64,000 nucleotides of DNA from Onchidella celtica (GCA_963931925.1 OZ007581.1:23432043-23496042); one strand, 5' to 3'; positions 1 to 11,639 are shown, numbered from the stretch's first letter. Notes: a model not told the origin generated them from the letters alone. Numbers and translations: made by a program.

Positions 1-1492
1 ATAATAATAATAATTTATTTCAGCCTTAGTTTAAATTGGTGTACATACATACATTCATGACTCCTATTAATCATGATACATTTTAGAGGAAACAAACATG
101 CATTAAAATGCATTGATATACAGAAGGGTTGAGTATTCATTCAAACTGATGTGATTAGACTTCAGCATTAATTTCACTCGTGTCTGTTGATATCATCATT
201 ATTATTATTATTTTGATAATGGCTCATTTTGCTGAAATTACTTCCCCTTAACCCGATAGGGGGCGCGCAATAACTGGAGGTAAACAAACAGCAGCCGATC
301 CCGGAAGTGACCGCTTGATCTGCCCTATACTGATGCTCCATGAAGTGACGGCTGCGCATAATAAACTGTAGTTTTCTCTCCAAAATGCCAGATTATTGCA
401 TTGTTCCCTTTTGCAAAAAATACCGGTGGTTATCGGCACTGCCGTGATCCGTTCTTATTCCTCTGTAGCTCAGCACCAAAATAAAATAACTTAAAATGCC
501 ACATATCAATAATAACATTGAAAATAACACCTCTTTCAAATGTTATTTTTCAATTCCATGAAATTACTGTTAAAACTTTAATATTATGAGCCCAAAGTAG
601 TCACTATCGGACATTTTAACGGCCAAAATCGCTCATCTGCGGGAGCTGAGTAACACCCATATATCGTTTCAATATGGATCTGATCACACAGACTCAAAAT
701 TACAATTTACTGATATTTGGATTACATTGAATAACTATAACCTTTATTTTGGTATATTTTTGCCTGGGCTACGGAAAATCATTTGATGTCTGTGTATGTC
801 GATTTTATGTTTGTATGGAATTTTAAAATTTGCGAAATTACGCATTTTTTGCTCCTAAATTAAGCTTCAATATAGCTGTTGATTTTGAAAATAACCATTT
901 CTTTTATCCTTCTATGGATAAGCCTTCGAATAACCAACACAATGATGTGTTTCTTACTTCTGCAAGTCAATCTGTTGATGTTTTATGATGACAGTGAAAA
1001 CTGATAATTTTTGACATTTTTGTCTTCCTTGTCAAAAAGTGAAATTTGATGTGGAGGCATTTTTGATTCAAATAAAAGACCACTTATTAATAATTTAAAC
1101 CCTTGAAAAAATTTGGGCTTGTTGTCTGTATTAAATAGAATGTGTTTACAGTTTGGTATGTTTGCAGTGATAACGCACCGGTGGTGTTTAATGAAAATTC
1201 AGATGATCATAACTTTGCCAAATATTGAGATATAGAGACAAATTTGGTATCAAAATTCTTAGGAAAGTGAGTTCTTTCAATTGGAAAACTTAATTTAAGT
1301 GTCTATACAGCGACTTTCCAAAATCAGTTTTGAGTACCTACTTTTAATCTCAATCCCTGCCTGGTTTCAGCTTTCCCACCTAATTTGTTTGTGTTATAAT
1401 TTATATTATTGCTTCTGTCAGTAAATATGTTTCGTTAATATCAATATCACTTTAAGTAATTGGTTAACATTTAAGTTAAATCATTCATACAA
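1..1492. other. AT-rich intergenic stretch, no supported gene
   Basis: Opens with a short (AAT)n run. Apart from a possible THAP-domain remnant near 385 I see no coding pattern, splice-linked exons or RNA gene. Composition is strongly AT-rich, with another (TTA)n run near 200. Confidence 0.6.
385..447 (+). pseudogene. possible THAP zinc-finger N-terminal remnant
   Basis: An ATG opens a 20-codon frame beginning MPDYCIVPFCKKYR, with a Cys-x4-Cys pair right after the initiator, as at the start of THAP domains. It stops at a TGA, but another frame continues with GGYRHCRDP, which resembles the next part of a THAP finger. This suggests a frameshifted relic of a THAP-bearing gene or transposase. 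The match is short and could be chance. Confidence 0.25.
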
Positions 1493-1600
1493 ATAATAAT
1501 AATAATAATAATGGATGGCATTTATATAGCGCATATCCATTACAAAAATGCTCTATGCGCTTTACAGAAACATGTCAAAAAATACATGGGTAAACTCACA
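1493..1600 (-). repeat. L2-like LINE/SINE 3' tail with (ATT)n
   Basis: On the minus strand this reads TGTAAAGCGCATAGAGC, then a GCGCTATATAAATGCC-type box, then an (ATT)n run. This arrangement is typical of L2/CR1-group 3' ends and SINEs that borrow them. Related copies lie at 9181-9420 and 63090-63270. Confidence 0.65.
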
Positions 1601-1641
1601 CATACAACCCACATTGATACACACATAATAATAATAATAAT

Positions 1642-2515
1642 AGATAGCTTTTACATAGACTAGAAACTCTCATACAAATGACATTTTAACATCCTTTTAA
1701 ACTGTGACAATACTTGCGAACTGCGGACATCTAAAGGAATCTCATTCCACACCCTGGGCCCAACATGGCTGAAAGCCCTTTCACCAAAACTTTTTAGGTT
1801 CTCTACGGGTACTTTTAGTCTAAGGTTGTCAGAAGATGATCTTAATGCTCTTGCAGGGCGATGCAGTTCTATAAGTTCTGAAATATACTCTGGCGACATG
1901 TTGTTGACACATTTATAACAAAATAAAGCCAATTTATATTTTATTCGCTGCTCAATAGGTAGCCAGTGGAGCTCCTTAAATATTGGTGTTATGTGATCTA
2001 TCCTTTTTCTTCTTGTTATTAGTCTTGCAGCATTATTTTGTATTAACTGAAGCTTATTGATTTTACTTTTTGGAAGACCACTTAGCAGTATGTTACAATA
2101 GTCCAGCCTAGAGAGAAACAGCGATGTTACAAGCTGTTTTGTTACTTCAGTAGTTAGGCAGTGCCGTATACTGCTGATTTTCCGTAACTGGAAATTAAGA
2201 TTCTTACACAGCCGACTAATAAATGGTGACATTGACATCTCTGCATCTAAGATTGTGCTCAGATCTTTTACTTTACTTGTCATTTTAATAAGATGGCCAT
2301 TTACATTGAGATCTGGTGGATTGATTTTTTGTTTTGGATTCGTTATGAGCATAACTTCTGTTTTCTCATCATTTAGTTTTAGCTTATTATCATCCATCCA
2401 TTTCTTAACTTCTTGTATGCAATGCTCCATTGTTTTTATCGTATCATCTAGGTTTTCAAGATCACATGCTTTATATATTTGGCTATCATCAGCATATTGG
2501 TGGTATCACAACATA
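1642..2515 (-). pseudogene. 5'-truncated L2/CR1-like LINE, C-terminal reverse transcriptase
   Basis: A minus-strand frame from 2430 to 1660 encodes 256 residues. It reads in frame further upstream through the catalytic YADD box (2496-2485) to a TGA at 2508-2506, where homology to an RT frame ends. Visible family features are a KLKLNDEKTEV block, the LDYCNILLSGLP block, HWLPIEQRI and RVWNEIP. These are hallmarks of the RT C-terminal and thumb region of L2/CR1/Rex-type non-LTR retrotransposons. Endonuclease and RT fingers are missing. The 3' untranslated part ends in an (ATT)n tail at about 1642-1624. It is a dead copy made by incomplete reverse transcription. Clade assignment is from motif recognition only. 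Confidence 0.85.
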
Positions 2516-3113
2516 AAACAAGTTTTCATAGTAAACACTAAGAAAACACACCCACTGTCCACTGGAGTATAATCTATTTCACTGCCAATCAGGATTAGAG
2601 TATAGAAAGGCGATAGGTTATCGGGGAATTGCAAGCATAAAAAAGAATATTTTTTAAAATCGTATTTCAATTTCAGGTACCCAGGGCTACAACTCCGACT
2701 TTACATAAGCTCATTTAACGAGATAATGGCTGATGCCTAAAATCACATGATAAACACATTTTTAAAAATGAAGTTATGCACAGTGAATACAGCAATTTGC
2801 ATCATAAGGCAAGAAAACACCATAGCTACACCTAATGTTGATCAAATCATGCTCAAGAATCCACACAGATTTAAATAAATCCTGCTTGCAACGTTCGCCA
2901 TGTTGATAACATCGAGTCGGATAAAGCGAAAGTGCCTGAAAGTATACCTCTACTTCTGGAGCGCCACCTATATTATTACGGCCCTTTGTGTTTGAGCAAA
3001 ATGAGCCATTGGTTGGCCATGAGAAAAACATGCATTGTATTTTTTGTTACAACCATGCACAGAGAAAAGAGAGACAGATGGCTGCATAGATCTCGCGCTA
3101 GTTACACCTCGAC
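2516..3113. other. non-coding stretch between two LINE fragments
   Basis: No repeat ends or coding pattern that I can support. It lies between the broken 5' side of the minus-strand LINE and the start of the plus-strand LINE. Confidence 0.5.
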
Positions 3114-5484
3114 TTGCAGGACTGTGCAAATTCACAAGACTTAGGAGCCATGGTGGTCAGAATGAAAACGGAATTACAAGAACTCACTAATAGCACAGCA
3201 TCCGTAATTACCTTTACAGTTGGAGGCATTAAGTCTATGTTGTCAGCCTCAAAAAACACTGCACCAGGACCCGATCAAATAGACTATAATCAGCTAAGGA
3301 GCTTATCTGACGATGAACTGCAGGAACTAGCCGACTTGTATAATGAGAGTCTGATGCTGGGGGACGTTCCCGAAGACTGGTTGCACAGCTACTTGGCAGT
3401 GATACCTAAGCCAGGCAGAGATCACACCAAACTAAATGGTTACCGAGTGATAACAATGCAAAACACAGTTGGCAAATTAATGGAGAAAATGGTTGCACAG
3501 ATCCTTGCAGCTGACCTTGAGTATGGGGAGGCACTACCAGCGACCCTTGGAAGCTATAGAAAAGGAAAGCACACATGGGCAAATGCAGCAATATTTGCTT
3601 ATGACACATATGAGGCATTTCAGCGAAAGGAAGAGACACTGGCTGTGGCGGTGGACCTGGAAGATGCATATAACAGAGTATCATATGAGCGACTCCTGAG
3701 CCTGCTGGTTGAATGTGAGTTAGATCCATACCTGGTCAATTGGGTCGCCAGCGCCCTGATGAAACGCACAGTAGCATTACGTTTGGAGCAGTGGGTGTCA
3801 GAGCCAGTCACTATCACGCCAGGACTTCCACAGGGATCACCGCTATCTCCAGTTCTCTACAATATCTACACTAGTCGGCTAGCCAACATAACCATTCCCA
3901 GGGGCAGAGTTCTTACATTTGCGGATGATGCACTGTTATATACATCAGGCACAGAACGAAACGCCATGGTTGACGTTATGGGAGAAGCGTTGAATGAGGT
4001 TGACTCATGGTGTGAAGAGCACAATGCTGTGGTAAACCCTGCTAAAGCAGCAGCACTTTGGTGCTCACTAGACAATCACATAGTGCAGAAAAGCCTTGAA
4101 CCAGTGAGAATGGGAGGCGAGGATGTCGAGCGTGTAACGGAACTTAAATACCTTGGAATAAAGTTTGACAGAACCCTCTGTTTTAAAGAGCACGTGAACC
4201 ACATAGTGAAGCGCTGTGCAAGTGGACTGACTGCAGTAAAGACAATGGCCGCCCTCGGATTAGAACAGCGCCAATCGCTTATTCTTTTCAAAGCCACAGT
4301 GCTATCAGTCATCGACTATGGTCTGGGCATCGTCACAATTTCCAAGACACAGTTGATGAAATTGGAAAAGATTCAAAACACTGGAATGAGAATCATCCTT
4401 GGATGCACCCGTGACACCCCAATAGCAGCAATGAGATACATCCCCGGGCTCCCCAGTATTGAACAAAGGCACGCACTAGCACAGGTTAAGGCAATGTTTA
4501 GAGTGGCGAAAGACCAAAACATCTGCTGCATGACCAGCTGAATGTCAGGAAAGGTAGCAGAATAAAGCGAGGCAGATCATGGTTAGCTGAAGCTGAGGCC
4601 ACTGTACAAAAAGTGTGTGAACTTGACAATGTGCGAAGGGGTGAGGAGTATGTGAAAGTGGACGATAAGATGGCCGGCAAGTACACTAGAGTGGTCATCA
4701 CCATGGGCCGAGAATGCCGTGAGAGGGCTGCATGTGCCGTTAATGCGGACGTGCTGGAACTGTGCACGAGAACAGCAGGACAGGAGATGCGGTGGTGTAT
4801 ACAGATGGATCAGACACTAGAGGAGAAAGATCTGGATGGGGTTACACGGTCAGCGTTGATGGCAGGACAGTGGCAGAAGATGGAGCTGCATATCAAGTCA
4901 CAACATCTAGTATGAAAATGGAGGAGGTTGCCGCTGAATACGCACTTGCATGGTTACAGAGGAGCACCCACACATGTGCCGTCATTGTGACAGATTCCCA
5001 GAGCATGCTCAGGAAAATAGAAACAGGATACCTCAAACCTGAATGGGTGCAGTATCTGCACGACAGTATACTGAAAAGGCTGACTTGGATTTTCTCCCCT
5101 GGACACGCTGGAGTATCTGGAAATGAGAGAGCGGATAAGCTTGCTGGTGAGGCCCCAATGCAAGGCTCTCTTAGTCTCGGGGAAAATGAAATTCTCGCAG
5201 CTTTGAGAGAAACAGCACCACAGGAAGACGGGGACACCATTGAACGTATAAAACTGTTTGGGCATCAGAGAGGCTGTGGAGTCAAGAGCCGGTTGTGTGG
5301 TACTGCAAGACGACTGTTCAATCAACATCTTACTGGAGTTGTTAGTGAGAAGACCTTGTCCGACATGATCGCGCGGAGAGCTGAGCACGTATGGGTGTGT
5401 CCCGAGTGCGAGGAGGCTGGTTCTCCACCAAAAACCCAAAAAAAAGAGAAAAGGCCGGAAAACAACACACGTAGAAAAAAATAA
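3114..5484 (+). pseudogene. frameshifted non-LTR retrotransposon: reverse transcriptase + RNase H
   Basis: The first frame (3114-4541) carries RT blocks in order: PGPDQI near the N terminus, VAVDLEDAYNRV (motif A), LPQGSPLSPVLYN (motif B) and FADDALLY (catalytic motif C). The thumb region contains ELKYLGIKFD and a VIDYG block. Homology then changes frame near 4515 and again near 4780-4800. The last frame (to 5484) is an RNase H domain with YTDGS, EVAAEYAL, VTDSQSML and PGHAGVSGNERAD, followed by a CPEC zinc-knuckle-like remnant and a lysine-rich end. RT + RNase H in one LINE fits the I/R1/Jockey-like group. No endonuclease or ORF1 is visible upstream, so the copy is 5' truncated and has at least two frameshifts. 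Confidence 0.88.
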
Positions 5485-5750
5485 TAAAAACATAGTAACC
5501 CAACTGACACTGACAGATGGTGCCAGTCCATCATCCACTTCACATAAAACTAAATAGGCACTAAATTATTTCCCCTGATGAATTCCACCTGTCCAGATCC
5601 ACTTGACATGTTACAGAATGCTAGCCAGTGATATACATTAATAACGATAAGAACACGAAATCATCTCACATGGATTTACTCTTGAAAATAAAGAAATTTA
5701 AATATAAGAATCATTATCATCACCTTGGAATAAAGAGGGTGTCTAGAAAC
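5485..5750. other. LINE 3' flank, no feature recognised
   Basis: AT-rich sequence after the RNase H frame. It may be the LINE 3' untranslated region, but I cannot place its end. Confidence 0.4.
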
Positions 5751-6125
5751 CGCAGCAGTATGTGTGTGTATCACCTACGCACGTATATATGAAATGTGTT
5801 AAATCTTTTCAACTATTCATGTAGAACTGGACAGAAAGCTTTAGTGAAATAGCCTTGGCAGTTGAGTAGACCGACAGAGTAAGTCCACTGAGACAAAAGT
5901 AGTCCATTGTAAAAAGTAAGATCTATAGCATGTTAAGGCAAAATTCGATAGATCATGTTGCAGTAACAGAATTTCGTGTTAGTAAATATTATTCTTTGAT
6001 AGCTTATTTGTAGAAAGATATACATTTCATGTACCTTATGATTTAAGACACTGATTAGTTTGCAAGGCATTTGGAAGATTGAACTTACATTTTATAGTGA
6101 ATAAGGGTTTGTCACTTGCGAGTGA
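5751..6125 (+). repeat. left arm of large inverted repeat
   Basis: Pairs with the reverse complement of 8808-9177 at roughly three quarters identity by eye, with small indels. Confidence 0.7.
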
Positions 6126-7660
6126 AATAAAAAATTTTTTTAAAAAGACCTTGTCCGTCTTTTCCTTCCTAAGCTTGACACGTCCCTTGTCACAGGATTT
6201 AACAACTGTATCGCGATGTGGGTTAAGAGGAAAATTCGACTTACACTCTTACGAGGTCCGCTCCCACAATCGACTTTCATTCTAAAAACTAAATAAATCA
6301 ATTGATTTGAATTTCGGCAGAACTGTAGGGCAGTTTAATTATAGTATGTAACAATGATGGATATAAATATAAATATTAATTCAAAGGCAACTGAATTTCT
6401 AACTAAGCTGTGGAACTAAAACTTTCTATAATACTGGTAACTTAATCTCATTATTTGCAGCTCATATGAAGCTTAAATACCAAAAAAGGATCCGCGCACG
6501 TGGCGACGGAAAATACAATTTAAATTCTATTATTTCTTATTTCCAATGAGACATGTTATAATATTAAAGTTCCTCAGTACACGCCATGGAGAATCCCAAT
6601 CACACGTGCTTGTACAACAGTGCGTTTTCTGGCGGTAGCTCTTCAACAGTCTTCAAAGTAGCTGGAACGTTTCAATTGCATTATGACAAATTAGTAATTG
6701 ACTCTCACCATGCGGCCCTCACTAAGAGTGAGAGCGCTGGATATCATCGCTGTGGGTTCATATATCAAACCAAGTGGGATTAGGCTCTGGAGCTTCAATG
6801 GATCAACGCTCCTCATAACATGGACTGCTTAACTGCGTCTCTATGTCTCTCATCTGGCTGAGAACTATCGCCGTCCACTTCGCAGATGGATGGTCTACAT
6901 GTGGCAACTATCTAATTTCTGTACGTGTTTAAATACTAAAGTCACATCTGCAACCTTCCGTCCAGATTCATAAATTTGATTGCTCAGCCTGCAGTATTAA
7001 TTTATTCTAGTCACGGCCTTGCGCCAAAATGAAGGTCAATTTACCTAGACCATAAAATGTGAAAAATAATTACTAAAATCTTTAAACTTCGTGCTTCTAC
7101 TCTTATGCCCGAATTTCTGAACGCCAACTAAGCGTCTCAATAAAACTACCTTTACTCGCCCCTTCTCTGTGTCAATCAAAATCACGGGATCGAGAACTGC
7201 TCTGTCATTCCTAGTTATACATTTAGTCTGTCTCGCCCCACCTTCTCTCCATCTATAAGAAAAAAGTGTTTCAAAACAAATTGTTCACGAGAACAGCTCA
7301 AAGACAAATTACGCTGGTTATAATTAACAAGATCGTAAAAATGAACTCACTGAAGTCGTGATCTAGCACGGCATTTATGATACTAATCTGTTCCTGACAA
7401 ACTGTGTATTCGCACACAAAAATACTCTAAAATGACTTCATTTTTATGAGTGTGTTAATTATTTCATCCATTGCGACTAAGTGTATGTCAGGGCCAAACA
7501 AACAGTACAATGCAAATTTTACTCATGGGCAACCAACTATAAAAACAACTGCAACTTGACAACGAACGTGAATGAAATGAGGGTTAAAGTTGAATCATAT
7601 CAGTTTGAATGGATATTCACCCCATAGCGATAGCATATCAATACATGTACATAATAATTC
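6126..7660. other. interior of the inverted-arm element, non-coding
   Basis: No conserved protein frame. The part from about 7450 to 7620 is repeated at 10260-10440, which shows it belongs to a dispersed repeat. Confidence 0.5.
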
Positions 7661-8583
7661 GGGAGGAATTCCTTACGAGATCCGCACTTTGGTTTCCCTA
7701 CTAATTTACTTCTGGGCACAAGTTTGGTTTTTCAGACTTATATCCAATTATCACTTCATATTCACAATAACATTTGTACCACACTTGCCAAGAAAAACAG
7801 TATAATCCCAGAAAAAAGTCTGAAGCGAGACAAAATCCGCAAAACAGGTGCCATTTTGAAACTTGCTGGGGAGAGGTCACGGTAACAGAATTTACCAAAA
7901 GCGCGACTAGCGAAGGTTTGCTGAAACAAAACTTGATATGGTGTTCAGGAATTTAAACTCACAACACGGAATGGTCAGATGGACCTGGGGGCGTGAGGGT
8001 CTAGTCAGTTTGTATCAATGTGCGGTAGTCAGATTGACTAATCAGGCGAAAAGGGGCTGGTGTAGCCATTGGCGATCGACGCACACTCATGATTGTAGGC
8101 CCTGTATTAGCTCTGATCATGCAATCTCTCAGCTGCTGAAATCGGATTGTTTTGCTACTAAGCCGATTCATAATTTTTAAAAACTATGCAAATTAACAAG
8201 GTCGGTAACTTTCCCTAATTTAGGTCAAGGGTGCAGTATGTGAGTATTAGTAAATGACTACCGTCAAGCTGTTAACTCACCTGCGTGGCGAAATGGTTAA
8301 GACGTGTGATTTTGGCGCGAAAGGGTGTGGGTGCGGATCCGAGCATTGTCATGATATGATTTATTTATAATGTTGTATGATGATGTATTATTGAATGCAA
8401 TGTGATGTATGTTGTTTGTAAGTAGACCTACGTAAGATGTCAAAAAAAAAAAGAAAAAAGAAAATGCCCTTTCTTTCTTTTGTCCCATACAAATACCGAG
8501 CCCATCCTTTTTGTATATCCCGCTCAAAAAATCCCCTCTTTTGTTTGTCGGCAACAGTGCGGATCTCGTACGGAATTCCTTCC
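7661..8583. mobile_element. nested 923-bp TIR element, non-autonomous
   Basis: Ends are inverted repeats of 28 nt with two mismatches. The left end begins GGGAGGAATTCCTTACGAGA and the inverted right end begins GGAAGGAATTCCGTACGAGA; both continue to TCCGCACT. The element is flanked by the 8-bp direct repeat AATAATTC (7653-7660 and 8584-8591), a clean target-site duplication. No transposase is present. An 8-bp duplication occurs in hAT, P and Merlin groups. The GG start does not fit the usual hAT CA start, so the superfamily is left open. Confidence 0.8.
8284..8350 (+). other. tRNA-like pol III promoter pair inside nested element
   Basis: GTGGCGAAATGGTTAAGACG resembles a tRNA A box, and GTGCGGATCCGAGC lies at B-box distance downstream. 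The arrangement looks like the head of a tRNA-derived SINE or a decayed tRNA. A complete cloverleaf is not convincing, so I do not call a tRNA gene. Confidence 0.45.
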
Positions 8584-8807
8584 AATAATTCATGTTTTTT
8601 CCTCCGAATTGTATTATGATTTACTATATGAACGTCTAGAATGTACGTATGTATGTATTACTATGGTGCCCGTTGACAGTGATTAAAAAAATGAATTAAA
8701 CTATGATTGAAATAAACTGTGGTGTTTAGGCAAAACTATATTCCACCAGGCCAGATTATCCTCCCATATTCAGGCAAAATATTCAAGGATACAACATTAA
8801 TTTTTTA

Positions 8808-9177
8808 AAATCTTATTTCACCCGCAAGTGACCTGCCTTTATTCACTATAACACATAATTGCAACGCTTCAAATGCTCTGCAAACTGATCCAGTGCCTTA
8901 AACCATCAGCTACATGAAATGTATACCTTTCTACAAATAAGCTATCAAAGAATTTACTAACAAGAAATATTAACGCAACATGATCCATCAAATTTTTGCC
9001 GTGACATACTGTAATTACTTTCTACAAAGCCCTGTTATCTCAGTGGATTTAATCTGTCAGTTTTCATGACGATCAAAGCCACTTTACTAAAGCATTCTGT
9101 TCAGTTCTACTTGAATAGGTGAAAAGATTTAACACATTTTTTGCATACATGTACTTGGTACACACACGTTGCTGCTG
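8808..9177 (-). repeat. right arm of large inverted repeat
   Basis: Inverted counterpart of 5751-6125. It abuts the (AAT)n of the L2-like tail that follows. Confidence 0.7.
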
Positions 9178-9180
9178 ATA

Positions 9181-9420
9181 GATAATAATAATAATACTAG
9201 ATGGCATTTATATAGCGCATATCCATTTAAAATGCTATATGCGCTTTACAGAAACAACATGGCAACCACAGAGCAGAATGGAGCGCATGCGGAGCGCTCA
9301 ACACACTACACTGCTTCTTTCTCTCTCCCTGTCTCGCTCACTCTCTCTACCTCTCTCTATCTCAGAGCAAATTGTAACGCAGCCTGTTAGGCGCAGTTTA
9401 CAACTCACAACAGTTCACAA
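9181..9420 (-). repeat. L2-like tail repeat with pyrimidine-rich body
   Basis: (AAT)n followed by ATTTATATAGCGCATATCC and TATGCGCTTTACAGAAAC boxes, then a body containing ACCACAGAGCAGAA, CTCAACACACTACACTG and a CT-rich tract. About 170 bp of this body recurs at 63090-63270, so it is a true family and not just a shared LINE tail. Confidence 0.7.
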
Positions 9421-9489
9421 CTCAAATAATATTTGAATGTTTATTAATAAGAATATATATTTAATAATGAATAATAAATTTTGTTATTG

Positions 9490-9790
9490 CTGGTGGGGGG
9501 ATTATATGGATAAATTTCAATCTATTAATTTCAATTTTGCCCGGGCAGTGGCCTGTTCGGCCTGCTCTTTACGATTTCCAACTGCCAAGGTATCTTTAAC
9601 TTGCGCAACGTGCACACGGGCCCTCCGAATTTTTTGTCCTTATCCGAGAAGGCTAGGTACTCGATCCTACGCCCCAATAGGATCAGGGACTTGAAAATAT
9701 GATTTCCAACATGCCTGCACTGCCTGGGTTTTGAACCCTTGACCCTTGGCATGAGAGGCGAGCACCTTGCCTCTTGACCACCTTGTCCCC
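9490..9790 (-). mobile_element. tRNA-derived SINE
   Basis: On the minus strand the head (about 9787-9715) has an A-box-like AAGGTGGTCAAGAGGC and an excellent B box, GGGTTCAAAACCC. The body follows with GGCCCGTGTGCACGTTGCGC, then a CTTGGCAGTTGG block and AAGAGCAGG. The GTGCACGTTGCGCA motif is one I associate with abundant gastropod SINE bodies. The 3' end runs into AT-rich sequence near 9490. Exact ends are uncertain. Confidence 0.7.
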
Positions 9791-10259
9791 CAATTTCTAG
9801 AATGATGTGTAGGTCATTTTTACATTCCCTGTTATCTTAATAATATTCCAAGATGATGATGATGATTCTGATATTGATTATATTCTCTTTATTTTCAAGA
9901 GTAAATAAGACGATTTCGAGTTCTTATTTTTATTACTGTATATTACTGGTTAGCATTATGTAACGTCTCAAGTGGATCAGGACAGGTTATGTTCGTGATG
10001 TGAAAAATTTTTAGTATGTATTTAGTTTTGTGTGAAGTATTTAAGGTCTGCCTGATGATGGAATTGCGCCATCTGTCAGTAGTTGGGTTATTAAAATGTT
10101 GTTGTTGTTGTTTTCTCTCTGTGTTCTTCCCCAGCCTTTTCTCTCTGCATTATTGTTACTTTATATTATGTAGATCTAATTGTTCTGACATATCAAGCAC
10201 ATTTCTGATTTTCAAAAATTAAAATAAAATTCAGATAACTTAACACTTATGAGTCTTAT
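9791..10259. other. AT-rich non-coding stretch
   Basis: Short (GAT)n and (GTT)n runs only. No gene or element ends recognised. Confidence 0.5.
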
Positions 10260-10595
10260 AATTAGTTCATACCTTGCCACTAAGTATATGTCAGTGGTGC
10301 CAAACAAAACAAAAAATACAATACATGTTTAACTCATGGACAATTAATTATTAAAAAAAAAAAGAAACAATAATAATACCAACGGACACAATTAAAATTA
10401 GTGTTAAAGTCTAATCATATCAATTTGAATGGATTTTCAAATCTTTTGTATGTGCTTTTTACCGCATGTTTATTTTCTCTTTAATGGATCATAATTTACA
10501 ACAGTCAAGAATGTATGCTTCAATATGGTACCTAATGACAGTGATAATGAACAATTTAAACTAAAGTTGAAATAAACTGTGGTCTTGACTTGTTG
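10260..10595 (+). repeat. partial copy of the interior of the 5751-9177 element
   Basis: 10260-10440 matches 7450-7620 (shared ACTAAGTATATGTCAG-type, ATCATATCAATTTGAATGGA and TTAAAGT blocks). 10510-10590 matches 8650-8730 (TGACAGTGAT, TGAAATAAACTGTGGT). The 923-bp nested element is absent from this copy, consistent with later insertion in the other. Confidence 0.6.
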
Positions 10596-10609
10596 TTTTT
10601 TTTTTAAAG

Positions 10610-10770
10610 TAGGGGGTATAATCTGGACTGGGGGGGAGGGGTATAGTCTGGCCTAGCCCAAAGTATACCCCGGGGTATAAACTGGCCTAACCCAGAATAT
10701 ACCCGGGGTATATTCTGGGCTAGGCCAGTTTAACCCCGGGTATAGTCTGGCGGGGGTATAATCTGGCCTG
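10610..10770. repeat. G/C-rich interrupted palindrome with GGTATA..CTGGCC repeats
   Basis: Arms 10679-10704 and 10706-10731 are 26 nt each and differ at one position when one is inverted, with a one-base centre. Flanking CCCCGGGGTATA and ACCCCGGGTATA extend the symmetry. Several further copies of a GGTATAATCTGGCC-like word lie on both sides. Confidence 0.85.
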
Positions 10771-11639
10771 CTACACCGGTATTTCTCGAAGCCAAAAGCT
10801 ATATTATAGAATCAACTATCAATAATAAACTTTTATTTTTGAGGCAAGAGTGTCTCTCCTAATAAAAACACTGAATGGATTGCATTCAGAATTAAATAAA
10901 GATTATGTATTTCTTCATAATAAATTGTGTGCACTTATATATATGTTGGCTCTCGTTGTGATTTTACATGCCCTGAAGATAGATTTTATCATGAAAAAAT
11001 GAGATTGTTTCAATTTTACATTGAAATTTGAGCTTTCTATGTTGACATGCAGCTGTTGTTTCTATCTAATTTCAGCGGTTTGAATTATTCCTAGTATATG
11101 ATTTCTTTTTCTATTTCTGTGGCTTCCCATAATTGCTAAACAAATTTTTTTAACTCAGGAATAATCAGCCACTAGTAACTACACAATTATGCAAGCGTAT
11201 ATTTTTTTTAATAAAACAGAACTGAAGTCAAATAATGCAAGAAGTACATTACACTGTTTTCTTCAAACCGATATGATACAATGAAGAAAGTCCATGGTAT
11301 ATCTCCCACAGACATAAAACTGCTGTGGACTTAGAAAAATTTGAGCAAGTCTTGGCATTAAAATTCTTTCAATCTGTTCTCAGCTAGAAATGAGAATACT
11401 TAACGTGTATAAATTCTAAATATCGAATTTCAACTTACCGCTTTTCCTGCAGAAAGCAGAATAACTCCCAACAGAAAATGTTCTCATTTTTATACAAAAT
11501 TCTGAATGTCGCTCCAGCTTTTTTTTATCCCCCACAAGCCCTCATTGACGATTTTGCACAATTTCCATTTGCAAAATGTCACGCGCGACAGACGAACATA
11601 TCCTTTAAGTCTCTTTTGTCCTGAGATCATAAAAGACAT

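Larger units (their letters stand above)
5751..9177. mobile_element. foldback-like element with ~375-bp inverted arms
   Basis: The segment 5751-6125 reappears, diverged, as the reverse complement of 8808-9177. Shared blocks include AATGTGTTAAATCTTTTC, GATAGCTTATTTGTAGAAAG, TATACATTTCATGTA and a TCACTTGCG box. The outer ends pair (GCAGCAGTATGTGTGTGTA against the inverted CAGCAGCAACGTGTGTGTA). The interior shows no transposase. It holds a nested TIR element (7661-8583). A long-TIR, non-autonomous DNA element is the simplest reading. A target duplication could not be defined because an (AAT)n tail abuts the right end. Confidence 0.65.

Noticed and set aside
8284..8360. A functional tRNA gene
   Set aside because: A- and B-box-like words are present, but stems do not pair into a proper cloverleaf. 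It lies inside a TIR element, so a tRNA-derived relic is more likely.
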